DNA of 41,462 nucleotides from an uncultured Porphyromonadaceae bacterium (GCA_900550645.1 URTA01000016.1:1-41462); one strand, 5' to 3'; positions 15,920-25,277 are shown, counted from the first letter of the stretch. Made by a program: numbers and translations. Notes: generated by a model from the letters alone, not told the origin.

Positions 15920-17719
15920 TTATCCGTTGTTCTCGTCTTTCTGCATCTTCTCCTTCAGAGCCTGGAGAGCGGAGAGGTCGCCGAGGGTTGTCTTCTCGAT
16001 CTGCGGAGCTACAATCTGCTCCTCGTCGCGACGGTTGTTCTGACGACGTGCCGGACGCTCTGCGCGGCGCTCTGCCTTAGTAGCATCTTCGGCGATGCGG
16101 CTGTGGCTGAGGATGATGCGCTTGCTGTCCTTATTGAACTCGATAACCTTGAAGGGGAGCTTGTCGTCGAGCTTGGCCTGTGTGCCGTCTTCCTTGACAA
16201 GGTGCTTGGGAGTTGCAAAGCCCTCAACACCGTATTCGAGAGCGATGACTGCGCCCTTGTCCATAACCTCGATGACACGGCCCTCGTGGATTGAGCCGAC
16301 AGTGAAGACTGTCTCAAATACGTCCCAAGGATTCTCCTCGAGCTGCTTGTGGCCGAGGCTCAAGCGGCGGTTGTCCTTGTCGATTTCGAGCACTACAACC
16401 TCGATGTCAGCACCCACCTGGATGAACTCGCTGGGGTGTTTGATCTTCTTGGTCCAGCTGAGGTCGGAGATGTGGATAAGGCCGTCAACGCCTTCCTCTA
16501 TCTCAACGAACACGCCGAAGTTGGTGAAGTTGCGCACCTTGGCGGTGTGGCGGCTGCCGATAGCATACTTCTCCTCGATGTTCTCCCACGGGTCGTTCTT
16601 GAGCTGCTTGATGCCGAGGCTCATCTTGCGGTCCTCACGGTCGAGTGTCAGGACTACTGCCTCTACCTCGTCGCCGACTTTCAGGAAGTCCTGAGCGGAA
16701 CGGAGGTGCTGGCTCCATGACATTTCAGATACGTGGATGAGGCCTTCGATGCCCGGCTGCACTTCTACAAATGCGCCGTAGTCTGTCATAACCACTACGC
16801 GGCCGTGCACATGGTCGCCCACCTTGAGGTTGGGGTCGAGGCTGTCCCAGGGATGGGGAAGGAGCTGCTTGAGGCCGAGGGCGATACGCTTCTTCTCATT
16901 GTCAAAGTCGAGGATAACGACCTTGATGTCCTGGTCGAGCTGTACCACCTCGCGTGGGTCGGAAACGCGGCCCCAGCTCAGGTCGGTGATGTGTACCAGA
17001 CCGTCTACGCCGCCGAGGTCAACGAATACGCCGTAAGGAGTGATGTTCTTCACCTTGCCCTCGAGCACCTGGCCCTTCTCGAGCTTGGAGATGATTTCCT
17101 TCTTCTGTGCCTCGAGTTCTGCCTCGATGAGTGCCTTATGGCTGACAACGACGTTCTTGTATTCCTGGTTGATTTTCACAACCTTGAACTCCATGGTTTT
17201 GTCCACGAACACGTCGTAGTCACGGATGGGGCGCACGTCAATCTGCGAACCGGGAAGGAATGCCTCGATGCCGAATACATCGACGATCATACCGCCCTTG
17301 GTGCGGCTCTTGACGTAGCCCTTGATGATTTCATCGTTTTCGAGTGCCTGGTTGACACGGTCCCAAGAGCGTGTCTGGCAGGCTTTTTTGTGAGAGAGTT
17401 TCAGCTGGCCGTTCTTGTCCTCCAGTGACTCGATGTATACTTCCACCTCGTCACCCTCTTTCAGGTCGGGATTGTAACGGAACTCGCTGATGGGAATGAT
17501 GGCGTCTGACTTCATGCCTATGTCGACACGAACCTCACGCTTGGTGATAGATTTCACCACGCCAGTCACTACCTCATTGTCCTTAGCTGTCTTAAGAGAT
17601 TCGTCGTAGGTCTTCATCAGATCCTCGCGGCTGCTCTTCGAACCAGCTGTTTCGCCCATTTCGTAGGCTTCCCAATCGAAGTCTTCGATAGGGCTCTGAG
17701 TATTTTTCAATTCACTCAT
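15920..17719 (-). CDS. rpsA: 30S ribosomal protein S1
   Basis: Ribosomal protein S1, 599 aa, bringing mRNA to the 30S subunit. Successive S1 (OB-fold) repeats are recognisable by their VxGxVxxIxxxGVFVxL pattern. The clearest are at about 45-115, 135-205, 220-290, 305-375, 390-465 and 475-550, six in all. The tail is basic (ERRAERPARRQNNRRDEE), followed by about 30 acidic and polar residues. Monocistronic, with its own -7 element upstream. Confidence 0.93.
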   Translation of the reverse strand: MSELKNTQSPIEDFDWEAYEMGETAGSKSSREDLMKTYDESLKTAKDNEVVTGVVKSITKREVRVDIGMKSDAIIPISEFRYNPDLKEGDEVEVYIESLEDKNGQLKLSHKKACQTRSWDRVNQALENDEIIKGYVKSRTKGGMIVDVFGIEAFLPGSQIDVRPIRDYDVFVDKTMEFKVVKINQEYKNVVVSHKALIEAELEAQKKEIISKLEKGQVLEGKVKNITPYGVFVDLGGVDGLVHITDLSWGRVSDPREVVQLDQDIKVVILDFDNEKKRIALGLKQLLPHPWDSLDPNLKVGDHVHGRVVVMTDYGAFVEVQPGIEGLIHVSEMSWSQHLRSAQDFLKVGDEVEAVVLTLDREDRKMSLGIKQLKNDPWENIEEKYAIGSRHTAKVRNFTNFGVFVEIEEGVDGLIHISDLSWTKKIKHPSEFIQVGADIEVVVLEIDKDNRRLSLGHKQLEENPWDVFETVFTVGSIHEGRVIEVMDKGAVIALEYGVEGFATPKHLVKEDGTQAKLDDKLPFKVIEFNKDSKRIILSHSRIAEDATKAERRAERPARRQNNRRDEEQIVAPQIEKTTLGDLSALQALKEKMQKDENNG

Positions 17720-17782
17720 TAAATTAGTTAATAAATAGGGTTAATAATTCTCGGCTCGCAGCCCATAAGGCTTTGAGTGGCG

Positions 17783-17790
17783 CAAAATTA
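17783..17790 (-). promoter_or_regulatory. -7 element for rpsA
   Basis: Minus-strand TAATTTTG followed by C, a good TAnnTTTG match, about 64 bases before the rpsA start. A weak TTCG stands where TTTG is expected. Confidence 0.55.
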
Positions 17791-17891
17791 CGAATAAAAT
17801 CTGACACTCCGAACTTTCACGCCATATTTTTCGCACTTTTCGTGCCGCTCGCGGGATTTTTCGCTGTTTCACGCTGTTATAAGCCCTGCCG

Positions 17892-19652
17892 CTACGACAG
17901 CAGCATTGCCGTTTCCTCGTCGAGCGAGCGGCGGTATGCCGCACGGTCGTCAGCTGTCAGCTGCAGGTACTGCCCGGAATATTCCCGCATCATTTCCCGC
18001 CGGCTCTCCCAGTATTCGCGCAGCGTTGCAGCGATCCACGCCCTTTCGCGGTCGGGAAAAGCTTCGGCTGCATGTGTGAACACCGCCTCGATGTCTGCCA
18101 GCGATTCAGCCTGCATGGCAGCTTCGATATCAGCTGCTGCCACGGTCTGCCCGCCGGCATCCACCCATTTCACAGCCTCGCTGCCGTCCGCCGCTTCGGG
18201 GAACGGCTCGTCGTTCAGTACCGTTTGCAGGTAATGCGCTATGGCAAGCGTATAGTATTTCTTGGCGCGGTCGAGGCTCGAGGCACGGAACTTCATCCCC
18301 TTGTGGCGGATGAACAGGTCGTCGTCAGGTCCTTTGGCTATCAGCGAGTCTATCAAGTCCATCGCGCTCGCCATTGCGCTCACTGTCACAGGATTGAGTA
18401 CAGGGAAGTTGATACGGTCGTGCATCGGTATGCGACGTTTCAGCCGGCGGTCGCGGACAGGCCATTTCTTCTCGTCACGCGCCAGCCCGCAGCTGCGCAG
18501 CATCATGCCCGGGACAACTGTCGTCGCCCCCTTCTCGTCACCGAATATGTATGAGAACGGGAAATCAGACGTGTCAGGGTGGTTCTTGTGCGTGCCCATT
18601 ATCATCGAGAACGCACCTATCTTCGCACCCCACATGACGTATGAGCTGCTGGCCGTCTTGACACCGCGCTGCATGATGCCCCAATGCACCGGTCCGAGCT
18701 TGTACATGTGGTTGCTCTGGTTAGTTCCCGAACCCGCGTTCATGAACGACAGCTCGCACCCTATCAGCAGCGACGACTTGTGCATGCTGACGGTGTACGG
18801 CCCGGCGAATACGGCACATGCCTCGCCGTTTTCGAGCGAAGTATTGGCAAACATCAGGGTGTCGTGAGCGGTGAAACCCTTGTCAACGACAACACCTTGC
18901 CCCACATAGCAGTTGCGCAGCAGCGATCCGCTGTCAACAATACCGTCCTCAATGATGAAGTTCTCGGCATCGACTCCGCTGCCTACGTATGCGAGTTCAC
19001 GTCCGTGGGGGGCATTGTTGACCACCATGCCATTTTTCAGCGACCTCGCGCCCTGTATTGTAACGCCGTCATACACACGTACATTCACCAGCGGGCCGCA
19101 GTCGCGTATCACCGCATCCGCGCCTATCGCCGGCGGCACGGCACACACGTCAAACCGCTCGTCGAGCATCGGGCGAAGCGTCTCCTCCGCCCAGTGGGGG
19201 TAATGCGCAGACAGCCACGCCACCTGAGCCGACAAGCCAGGATAGATATACACTGGGCGCGAACCAGTCTCGTCAAGCACATTGACTGCCGTCAGCAAGC
19301 CGCATGGGGCAGACTGTTCAAACTCCACGCGGGCGGTATTCTCTATTACGGCACGGTCGCCGACAGAGCAACCGCGCAATGCTCCGCCGATGTTGCGGAT
19401 GGCCACGTTGTCGCCAAGCACGCAGTCGCAGATGCGGGCGTTCTCGATGCCGCATTCAGCCGCGCTGTCGCTGCTGCCCAACGCCCCTATCGACACGTCG
19501 CCGCAGAAACGCACGCAGCGTATCAATGACAGGTCGGTAGCATCTGTTATGAGCACACGCTCCCACTCACGCGAGGAGCAACCCTGCCGCTCAAGCTGCT
19601 GGCGTTCCCACCAGCGCAGCTGCCGGTATTCAGGACAATTCATCTTCGTCAT
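17892..19652 (-). CDS. DUF4954 family left-handed beta-helix protein
   Basis: 586-aa cytoplasmic protein of the Bacteroidota DUF4954 family. The central part (about 60-400) is rich in hexapeptide-like turns (VSIGALGSS, NVAIRNIGGALRGCSVGD, VVNNAPHG and so on), predicting a parallel beta helix like those in acyl- and nucleotidyl-transferases. The C-terminal 180 residues are mostly helical. The activity is not known to me; sugar-nucleotide or acyl transfer is a guess from the fold. The start overlaps the hflX end by 23 bases (or 14 if the ATG at 19643 is used), so the pair is co-transcribed. Confidence 0.75.
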   Translation of the reverse strand: MTKMNCPEYRQLRWWERQQLERQGCSSREWERVLITDATDLSLIRCVRFCGDVSIGALGSSDSAAECGIENARICDCVLGDNVAIRNIGGALRGCSVGDRAVIENTARVEFEQSAPCGLLTAVNVLDETGSRPVYIYPGLSAQVAWLSAHYPHWAEETLRPMLDERFDVCAVPPAIGADAVIRDCGPLVNVRVYDGVTIQGARSLKNGMVVNNAPHGRELAYVGSGVDAENFIIEDGIVDSGSLLRNCYVGQGVVVDKGFTAHDTLMFANTSLENGEACAVFAGPYTVSMHKSSLLIGCELSFMNAGSGTNQSNHMYKLGPVHWGIMQRGVKTASSSYVMWGAKIGAFSMIMGTHKNHPDTSDFPFSYIFGDEKGATTVVPGMMLRSCGLARDEKKWPVRDRRLKRRIPMHDRINFPVLNPVTVSAMASAMDLIDSLIAKGPDDDLFIRHKGMKFRASSLDRAKKYYTLAIAHYLQTVLNDEPFPEAADGSEAVKWVDAGGQTVAAADIEAAMQAESLADIEAVFTHAAEAFPDRERAWIAATLREYWESRREMMREYSGQYLQLTADDRAAYRRSLDEETAMLLS

Positions 19653-20856
19653 ATTTCTGATAGAGAAAATCGTTGTACGGGAAACGCTCGGTGTGTATCT
19701 CCTTCGCCTTCTGGTAAAGAAGTGCCTTAAGCGCGTCTATGTTGGTCTTCTCACGCGCCGAGATGAACACGCAGTTGCCCTCGGTACGGGCCATCCAAGT
19801 CTTCTCAAACTCCGAGAGCGGGATGTTGCGGCGTGTAGCCGGCGTGAGGTCGTCCGGGTCTTTCGGCTCGTAGGTGAACGCATCTATCTTGTTGAACACC
19901 ATGATGACCGGCTTGCCGCCCGAGCCGCACACATCGGCAAGGGTGCGGCTCACCACATCCACCTGCTCCTCGAACTGCGGATGGCTGACATCGACCACAT
20001 GAACCAGCACATCAGCCTCGCGCACCTCGTCGAGCGTGGATTTGAACGAGTCCACGAGGTGGGTCGGCAACTTGCGAATGAAGCCTACGGTGTCCGTGAG
20101 CAGGAACGGAAGGTTCTCTATAGTCACCTTGCGAACCGTGGTGTCGAGCGTAGCGAACAGCTTGTTCTCAGCAAACACGTCGCTTTTGCTCAACAGGTTC
20201 ATCAGCGTGGACTTGCCCACATTAGTATATCCCACCAGCGCGATGCGCGTTAGTTTGCCACGGTTCTTGCGCTGTATGCTCTTCTGCCGGTCAATGTGGC
20301 GCAGCTCCTCCTTAAGCCGGGAAATCTTGTCGAGAATGATGCGGCGGTCGGTCTCAATCTGCGTCTCGCCGGGGCCGCGCATGCCTATACCGCCTCGCTG
20401 CCGCTCGAGGTGCGTCCACATTCGGGTGAGCCGAGGCAGCAGATACTGATACTGCGCCAGCTCAACCTGCGTGCGAGCCGTCGCCGTCTGGGCACGGCGT
20501 GCGAATATGTCGAGTATCAGGCTCGTGCGGTCGAGTATCTTCACCTTCAGCTCCCGCTCCACATTCAGCACCTGCTTGGGCGACAAGTCGTCGTCAAATA
20601 TCACCAGCCCCGTATCGTTGTCCTCGATATACTGGCGTATCTCCTCGAGCTTCCCCTTGCCCACGTATGTCCGCGGGTTGGGATAGTCAAGCCGCTGCAC
20701 GAAACGGCGCACCGGCTCTGCGCCGGCAGTACGCGCGAGGAACGCCAGCTCATCGAGATACTCGTTGCACTTCGTCTCCGACTGCTGCTGTGTCACGAGG
20801 CCGACAAGCACCGCGCTCTCGTTGCTTTCCTTGTTTATGATGTGGTCCTCTATCAT
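19630..20856 (-). CDS. hflX: GTPase HflX
   Basis: Ribosome-associated GTPase that splits stalled or stressed ribosomes, 408 aa. N-terminal HflX domain (about 15-190, including the GPGETQIETDRR block), then a GTPase domain with P-loop GYTNVGKST, DTVGFIRKLP (G3) and NKID (G4). Starts with its own consensus promoter and is coupled to the DUF4954 gene. Confidence 0.93.
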   Translation of the reverse strand: MIEDHIINKESNESAVLVGLVTQQQSETKCNEYLDELAFLARTAGAEPVRRFVQRLDYPNPRTYVGKGKLEEIRQYIEDNDTGLVIFDDDLSPKQVLNVERELKVKILDRTSLILDIFARRAQTATARTQVELAQYQYLLPRLTRMWTHLERQRGGIGMRGPGETQIETDRRIILDKISRLKEELRHIDRQKSIQRKNRGKLTRIALVGYTNVGKSTLMNLLSKSDVFAENKLFATLDTTVRKVTIENLPFLLTDTVGFIRKLPTHLVDSFKSTLDEVREADVLVHVVDVSHPQFEEQVDVVSRTLADVCGSGGKPVIMVFNKIDAFTYEPKDPDDLTPATRRNIPLSEFEKTWMARTEGNCVFISAREKTNIDALKALLYQKAKEIHTERFPYNDFLYQKYDEDELS

Positions 20857-20876
20857 CTATTCCGAGTTTTAGACGG

Positions 20877-20907
20877 CAAAAATAACAATAATTCGGAGGA
20901 AAACAAA
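20877..20907 (-). promoter_or_regulatory. Promoter of hflX-DUF4954
   Basis: Minus strand TTTG (20904-20907), 19 bases, TATTTTTG (20877-20884): a full consensus match 20 bases before the hflX ATG. Confidence 0.75.
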
Positions 20908-20992
20908 GTGGCGTACACGTTTTCAACCACGTGAATACTGAATTTTTTCAGAAATAACGAGGGCCTTGTGCCTCTGCCACGGATAATTTTTG

Positions 20993-21000
20993 TACTTTTG
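20993..21000 (+). promoter_or_regulatory. -7 element for the fimbrial-locus regulator
   Basis: TACTTTTG followed by C fits TAnnTTTG, 25 bases before the regulator ATG. The nearest TTG upstream is 24 bases away, too far for a normal -33 element. Confidence 0.5.
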
Positions 21001-21025
21001 CGAGACTATATTCATGCTGTGAAAA

Positions 21026-22180
21026 ATGAACAACCCCGCAATTCCCTATACCTGGTGCGCCGACGCATGCCTCGTACTTATGGTCACGTGCTTGGTCTGC
21101 GCCATAGTACGCTGGTTTCACGTATGCCGCCCATATCGTGACAACGCCGGCTTCTATTTCCCGGCACGCCGGCAGACCACGTTCTTCTATGCCGGGATAC
21201 TGATGTACCTCCCCTACTACCTCGACCCTTCAGACCCCGGAGCGTGGCACTACGCCGGGATGTTCGGCATAATGTTCTACCCAGCGATAGTCTCCCTCCT
21301 CATAATGCGCTATTTCAGCCTCCAGAAGCTCGAAGCCCGCATCAACCGGCTCCTCTTCATCGTGCCAATGGCGATGCTCGCAGCGATGTTCGTGACAGTA
21401 CTGATTGACAGCCAATGGTTTGAGCAGCAGATGTGGTGGCTATGGTGGACTATAGGTGCGGTCAGCCTTATGCTGACTGCCCGCCTCGTGTTCGTCACCA
21501 GAAAACTGCAGGACAAGATCCGCGAGTTTCACACGCAAAACTACGCCACCGAGGACGACTTCCCCTACGTATTCGCAAACAGGGTGGTATGGATGCCATT
21601 GGCGTATATCGCGCTGATGTGGTGCATCGTCATCGCTGACAGCCGAGTGCTGAAATTTGTCCTCGACCTGTTAGCCTCTGTCTGGGCTTTGATATTCCTG
21701 TGCATGATACTCAATCCGCAACGGTTCTCCGCCCCCGACAAGATAGCCGCAGACGCCCCCGCAGATGAGGCGGACGCCCCCCGCACAGATATGGGCGAAG
21801 CGGTGGCAGAAAGCGGAACGGCTTTGCCTGACAGCACAGCCATGGCAACCGCGCCGTATACAGACGAGGTAAAACGCGCCGTAATCGAAGTCATACTCGC
21901 CAAGTACAAGGAGAAACACCTGAAGAAAACCGAGGTCATCGCCGAGATAAACCAAGGGATGATAGCCCCGGCAAGCCGGTTCATCGCTGCAATGGGCTAT
22001 TACAGGCTCATCAACATGTTCCGTCTCGAATACGCGCGGCAGTACATAGAGGCTCATCCCGAGGCCAAGCAAGCGGAGATAGCTGATGCTGCCGGCTTCG
22101 TTTCCAACACCGCCTACTGCAAGGCCAAGAAAAACATCCAAAACATCGATGCCGACATCGTTTCAGGAGTGCATTTATAA
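21026..22180 (+). CDS. Membrane-bound AraC-type regulator
   Basis: 384-aa protein with about seven hydrophobic segments in the first 235 residues (about 8-30, 50-65, 76-95, 108-128, 134-155, 190-206, 210-230). A hydrophilic acidic linker (about 238-280) leads to a C-terminal AraC/XylS-like helix-turn-helix region (about 285-375, including RLEYARQYIEAHPEAKQ and EIADAAGFVSNTAYCKAKK). This layout, a multi-pass sensor fused directly to a DNA-binding domain, recurs beside fimbrial loci in gut Bacteroidales. It probably controls the downstream fimbrial operon; the signal is unknown. Separated from the next gene by 341 bases, so probably its own transcript. Confidence 0.75.
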   Translation: MNNPAIPYTWCADACLVLMVTCLVCAIVRWFHVCRPYRDNAGFYFPARRQTTFFYAGILMYLPYYLDPSDPGAWHYAGMFGIMFYPAIVSLLIMRYFSLQKLEARINRLLFIVPMAMLAAMFVTVLIDSQWFEQQMWWLWWTIGAVSLMLTARLVFVTRKLQDKIREFHTQNYATEDDFPYVFANRVVWMPLAYIALMWCIVIADSRVLKFVLDLLASVWALIFLCMILNPQRFSAPDKIAADAPADEADAPRTDMGEAVAESGTALPDSTAMATAPYTDEVKRAVIEVILAKYKEKHLKKTEVIAEINQGMIAPASRFIAAMGYYRLINMFRLEYARQYIEAHPEAKQAEIADAAGFVSNTAYCKAKKNIQNIDADIVSGVHL

Positions 22181-22300
22181 CCCATCGACAGAAACCGCTG
22201 CAATTCAAACAATTACAGACTCACACCACACCTTAGAAGCAAGGCAACTGCACGCTAAAAGAAAAATTCAGTCCCTAAGACACACTCCAAAAGCAAAGAT

Positions 22301-22337
22301 TTTCCTCTTACGATGATACAATAGACGCGAGAGGAAA
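22301..22337. repeat. Inverted repeat upstream of the fimbrial operon
   Basis: TTTCCTCT (22301-22308) and AGAGGAAA (22330-22337) form a perfect 8-base inverted repeat around 21 bases, roughly 80 bases before the fimbrial -7 element. A second small hairpin, GCCGC/GCGGC with inner CAC/GTG, sits at 22363-22383. Neither has a T-run, so they look more like operator or leader structures than terminators. The rest of 22181-22521 shows nothing else I can name. Confidence 0.45.
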
Positions 22338-22412
22338 GTTAAAATTCACAAGCACCTCGTCAGCCGCAACACTTTGTGGCGGCACCATAGTTCTCGGCTC
22401 GCCGGCACGTTG

Positions 22413-22420
22413 TAATTTTG
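22413..22420 (+). promoter_or_regulatory. -7 element for the fimbrial operon
   Basis: TAATTTTG followed by C, 101 bases before the OmpA-like gene. No TTTG lies 19-21 bases upstream, consistent with a promoter needing an activator such as the neighbouring AraC-type protein (inference). Confidence 0.5.
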
Positions 22421-22521
22421 CAGCGTGACAATTATGCGTTGCCTCGTGGGACTTCCGCACTCGACACGCAACCAGTCGCAAGGGAATAAGAATTGAGTCG
22501 AAATACTTCAAAAGCACACCC

Positions 22522-23799
22522 ATGTATATAAGGCTGACAAAAGCAGTCCCATATCTTGTCGCCCTGGCCATGACACTGCCCGCGATGAAGACGTATGCCG
22601 CCGATGACGCACATACCAGCTGGTATGCCGGCATCGAGGGAGGAGCGCCATTCGCAACAAGCACGTTCAGCAGCTTCGGTCACGACAAGACACGTGCCGG
22701 CTGGTCAGCCGGCATACACGGCGGATATCGGTTCAATGCCGCCCTGTCGGCAGAGCTGTTCGCGAAATACTCGTCTGTCGCCACGTCTGCGCGAGCTTGC
22801 TGCGAGGCGAGTGAATACTGGCTCGGCAGCGACGGCATGATGTATCACGCGCCGGTACTAAACATGGATGGCTGGAACTATTCCTCCCTGCGCAGCGACA
22901 TCTCCGCGCAGCGGTACGGCGTGCGCCTCAACGTCAACCTGCTCGGCTTCGCACCGCAGACCCGCGACAGCCGCTGGTCGATTGAACTGTCCCCCATGAT
23001 AGCCGCCGCCGGGACAAAAGCCACAATCAAGACTATTGAGGGCGAAGAGACTGCACTCAAAAGCGATACCCGCTGGCACTTCGCATACGGCGGCGACATA
23101 CGTGCGGCATACCGCCTGACAACAAACTTGAGCCTCGGCATATATTCCGGCATAACCTCGTTCTGCGGACAGCGCATCGACGGCATGCCCAAGCATATAC
23201 ACCACTCCAACTTCATCTGGGAAAGCGGCATACGCCTCGGCCTGTCATTCGGCAGCTCGAAGAAGAAAGCCGCCGCAGACACGGCTGAAAGCAGCGAGAC
23301 AGGCTTCGCCATGCGCCCTGTGGTGACTACCGAATGTTCCGAGAAGCAACCTGAGCCGGCAGCAGAAGAGTCCGCACCCGCTACGGAGACGCCCGCCGCT
23401 GATGCCGCAGACGAGGGCAAGAACGCCGTGACAATAGCCGCCGACAGCGACGAGAGCAGCGTGTCATTCCCCGACGTGTACTTCCCCTTCAACCGCACGG
23501 ACATCACCCCCTCCGAGCAAGCGAAGATGCAGCAGATACTCAACCTGCTCCGCGCAAACCCGGAGATGAAAGTGACCGTAAACGGATGGTGCGACGCCAC
23601 AGGCAGCGTCGCCGTCAACGACCGCATATCGCGCCAGCGTGCCGAGACCGTCAAGTTGTGGCTCGTCAGCCACGGCATAGATGCCGTGCGTATTACCGCC
23701 GCTGGCAACGGCATAGACCACAATGAGACGGAAAACAGCAAGGCACGCCGCGTTTCGACAAGCAGCAGCCGCGCAGACGACACAACTACAAAACAGTGA
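22522..23799 (+). CDS. OmpA-family outer-membrane protein of the fimbrial locus
   Basis: 425-aa exported protein. Signal peptide (about 1-26, ending KTYA), then an N-terminal domain of about 225 residues with alternating strands (WYAGIEGGAPFA, GIHGGYRFNAALSAELFAKY), typical of an eight-stranded barrel. A Glu/Ala/Pro-rich linker (about 255-300) precedes a C-terminal OmpA peptidoglycan-binding domain (about 312-410) with VYFPFNRTDIT, VNGWCDATGS, and the N-x2-S-x2-R-A-x2-V block. The last 20 residues are polar. Such proteins accompany FimB/Mfa2-type fimbrial genes and may anchor or space the structure. First gene of the fimbrial run; 1 base before the next start. Confidence 0.82.
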   Translation: MYIRLTKAVPYLVALAMTLPAMKTYAADDAHTSWYAGIEGGAPFATSTFSSFGHDKTRAGWSAGIHGGYRFNAALSAELFAKYSSVATSARACCEASEYWLGSDGMMYHAPVLNMDGWNYSSLRSDISAQRYGVRLNVNLLGFAPQTRDSRWSIELSPMIAAAGTKATIKTIEGEETALKSDTRWHFAYGGDIRAAYRLTTNLSLGIYSGITSFCGQRIDGMPKHIHHSNFIWESGIRLGLSFGSSKKKAAADTAESSETGFAMRPVVTTECSEKQPEPAAEESAPATETPAADAADEGKNAVTIAADSDESSVSFPDVYFPFNRTDITPSEQAKMQQILNLLRANPEMKVTVNGWCDATGSVAVNDRISRQRAETVKLWLVSHGIDAVRITAAGNGIDHNETENSKARRVSTSSSRADDTTTKQ

Positions 23800-23800
23800 C

Positions 23801-24712
23801 ATGAGACTTATACACGATTCTATTACCCTATTATTGTCCTGCGCGGCTGTCTGCCTCGCCGCTCTGTTCTCCTCCTGCGACAAGGAAGAGCATGACGGCG
23901 AGCAGGGTCTCGCTGTCTCGCTGTCCTGGCTCGACGATGACGACCTCGGCACGCCCGTCGGCGACATCAAGCTGTGGATATACCGCTCCGCTGACGGCGT
24001 TCTCGTCGGCGAGCATGAATACAACGATCCGCGCCAGCTGGCACGCTCCATCTACCCTCTCCCGGAAGGAAACTACACCGTCGTCGCTGCCACAAACCTG
24101 GTAGAACCATTTGCCGTAGACAAATCAGCAGCTAACAGTCTGATAGCATACGAAAACCTATTATTTCGCATTGGCGAACCAAGCTCATCGCCTAAGCATG
24201 CCCACTATGGCGTCGCTGCCGTAACTGTAGCCGGCAGCGGCATCACTTCAACGCAAGTGCAGTTGAAACGAATTCTCTCTGAACTGACCATCAGAATCGA
24301 GGGAATACCAGAGAACGCAATCCTCTCGGGTTATGTAAACAATTCTTCAACCGGAATATTCCCGGTGCTTAAAGACCTGGAGGGGAATTACGGCAATGCC
24401 ACCGCCGCCCCCCTCCCCACAGAAATTCAAAGTACAAAATCATCAGACGCTGTCCTGCTGACCACTACCATACATCTTATGCCTACCGTCGCAGGAGCGG
24501 ACTGGTCACGTCTCACCCTGCACCTTGTGATGGCAGACGGCAAGGGCTATGACTACACGCTCGAGGCTCCGCTCATGAAGCCCGCCGGCAAGTACATCAT
24601 CGAGATGAAATACCAGGACATGAAGCCCTTCATGCGCCTGTCGGCCATCTCCATCAACGGCTGGACCGAAGGGTGGGTCATCAACGGCGAAGTACTCAAC
24701 CCGGAGGACTGA
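23801..24712 (+). CDS. FimB/Mfa2-like fimbrial subunit lipoprotein
   Basis: 303-aa lipoprotein starting at ATG 23801, right after the upstream stop, with signal peptide and FSSC lipobox (Cys26). A reading beginning at 23723 only adds out-of-context residues overlapping the OmpA gene. The body has two beta-sandwich-like halves: DIKLWIYRSADGVLV then LPEGNYTVVAATN in the first half, and ILSELTIRIEGIP then a C-terminal INGWTEGWVINGE strand in the second. This matches the FimB/Mfa2 (and related DUF5119) families, which act as cell-surface anchors or length regulators of type V fimbriae. Assignment between these related families is uncertain. Confidence 0.72.
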   Translation: MRLIHDSITLLLSCAAVCLAALFSSCDKEEHDGEQGLAVSLSWLDDDDLGTPVGDIKLWIYRSADGVLVGEHEYNDPRQLARSIYPLPEGNYTVVAATNLVEPFAVDKSAANSLIAYENLLFRIGEPSSSPKHAHYGVAAVTVAGSGITSTQVQLKRILSELTIRIEGIPENAILSGYVNNSSTGIFPVLKDLEGNYGNATAAPLPTEIQSTKSSDAVLLTTTIHLMPTVAGADWSRLTLHLVMADGKGYDYTLEAPLMKPAGKYIIEMKYQDMKPFMRLSAISINGWTEGWVINGEVLNPED

Positions 24713-24778
24713 GCCTCCTGAGGCAAACCGGGGGATTTATCTCTGCCGCAACACGAAAAAAAATCTAACTCTAAAAAT

Positions 24779-25243
24779 ATGAATAACAAACTTGTTCCTT
24801 ATTCCTGTGGCAGCAGCAGCCCTCGCGCTTACTGCCTGCAGCAACAACTCATAGTCAACCTCGAATACCGCAACCAATGGGGCGGCACGCCGACTGTTGA
24901 GAACGTGCGTGTGGAGGACACCGCCAACGGCGCTACCGTCAACTACCTGACGCAGGACGTGAAGGCTTGGACTACAAACAAGGTCGAGCTGACACTTCCC
25001 ACAATCACTGCCAATGCGCAGTACGCCTCGATTGTTATACCGCAGAAAGGCGTATCCGTAATCCATGTGCGTATCGGCGGCAAGGACTACACATACCGAC
25101 ACAACTCTGACATCCGCCTTGAAAGCGGCAAGTACACCACCGTAAACCTCATCGTAGGCCGTGACGAAATCACACTCGGCGACATCACAATCAACAAATG
25201 GGTCGAAGGCGATGAAATCAATGGCGGCGAAGCCATGGACTAA
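24779..25243 (+). pseudogene. Decayed fimbrillin: frameshift plus internal deletion
   Basis: The open frame codes for 154 aa. Residues about 26-154 are the C-terminal part of a fimbrillin-like protein (KVELTLPTIT, GGKDYTYRH, LESGKYTTVNLIVG, ending INKWVEGDEINGGEA), but the protein lacks the N-terminal half of a normal subunit of about 300 aa. The first 25 residues make no sense in this frame. In the frame one base later, the same bases (about 24792-24855) read LFLIPVAAAALALTACSNNS and then stop: a perfect lipoprotein signal peptide. The 5' end of a fimbrillin gene has therefore been joined, out of frame and after loss of several hundred bases, to its 3' end. Probably non-functional; a sequencing error could explain the frameshift but not the missing middle. 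Confidence 0.75.
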
Positions 25244-25277
25244 CCATTACCACAACTGACAACACAAACACTCATCT

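Noticed and set aside
18684..19529. 281-aa plus-strand frame opposite the DUF4954 gene
   Set aside because: Antisense shadow; composition rich in His/Arg with no family signature.
22261..22420. Invertible (phase-variable) fimbrial promoter
   Set aside because: The only inverted repeat is 8 bases around 21 bases and does not flank the -7 element; no recombinase gene is nearby.
22878..23783. 301-aa minus-strand frame opposite the OmpA-like gene
   Set aside because: Antisense shadow of a gene with barrel and OmpA signatures.
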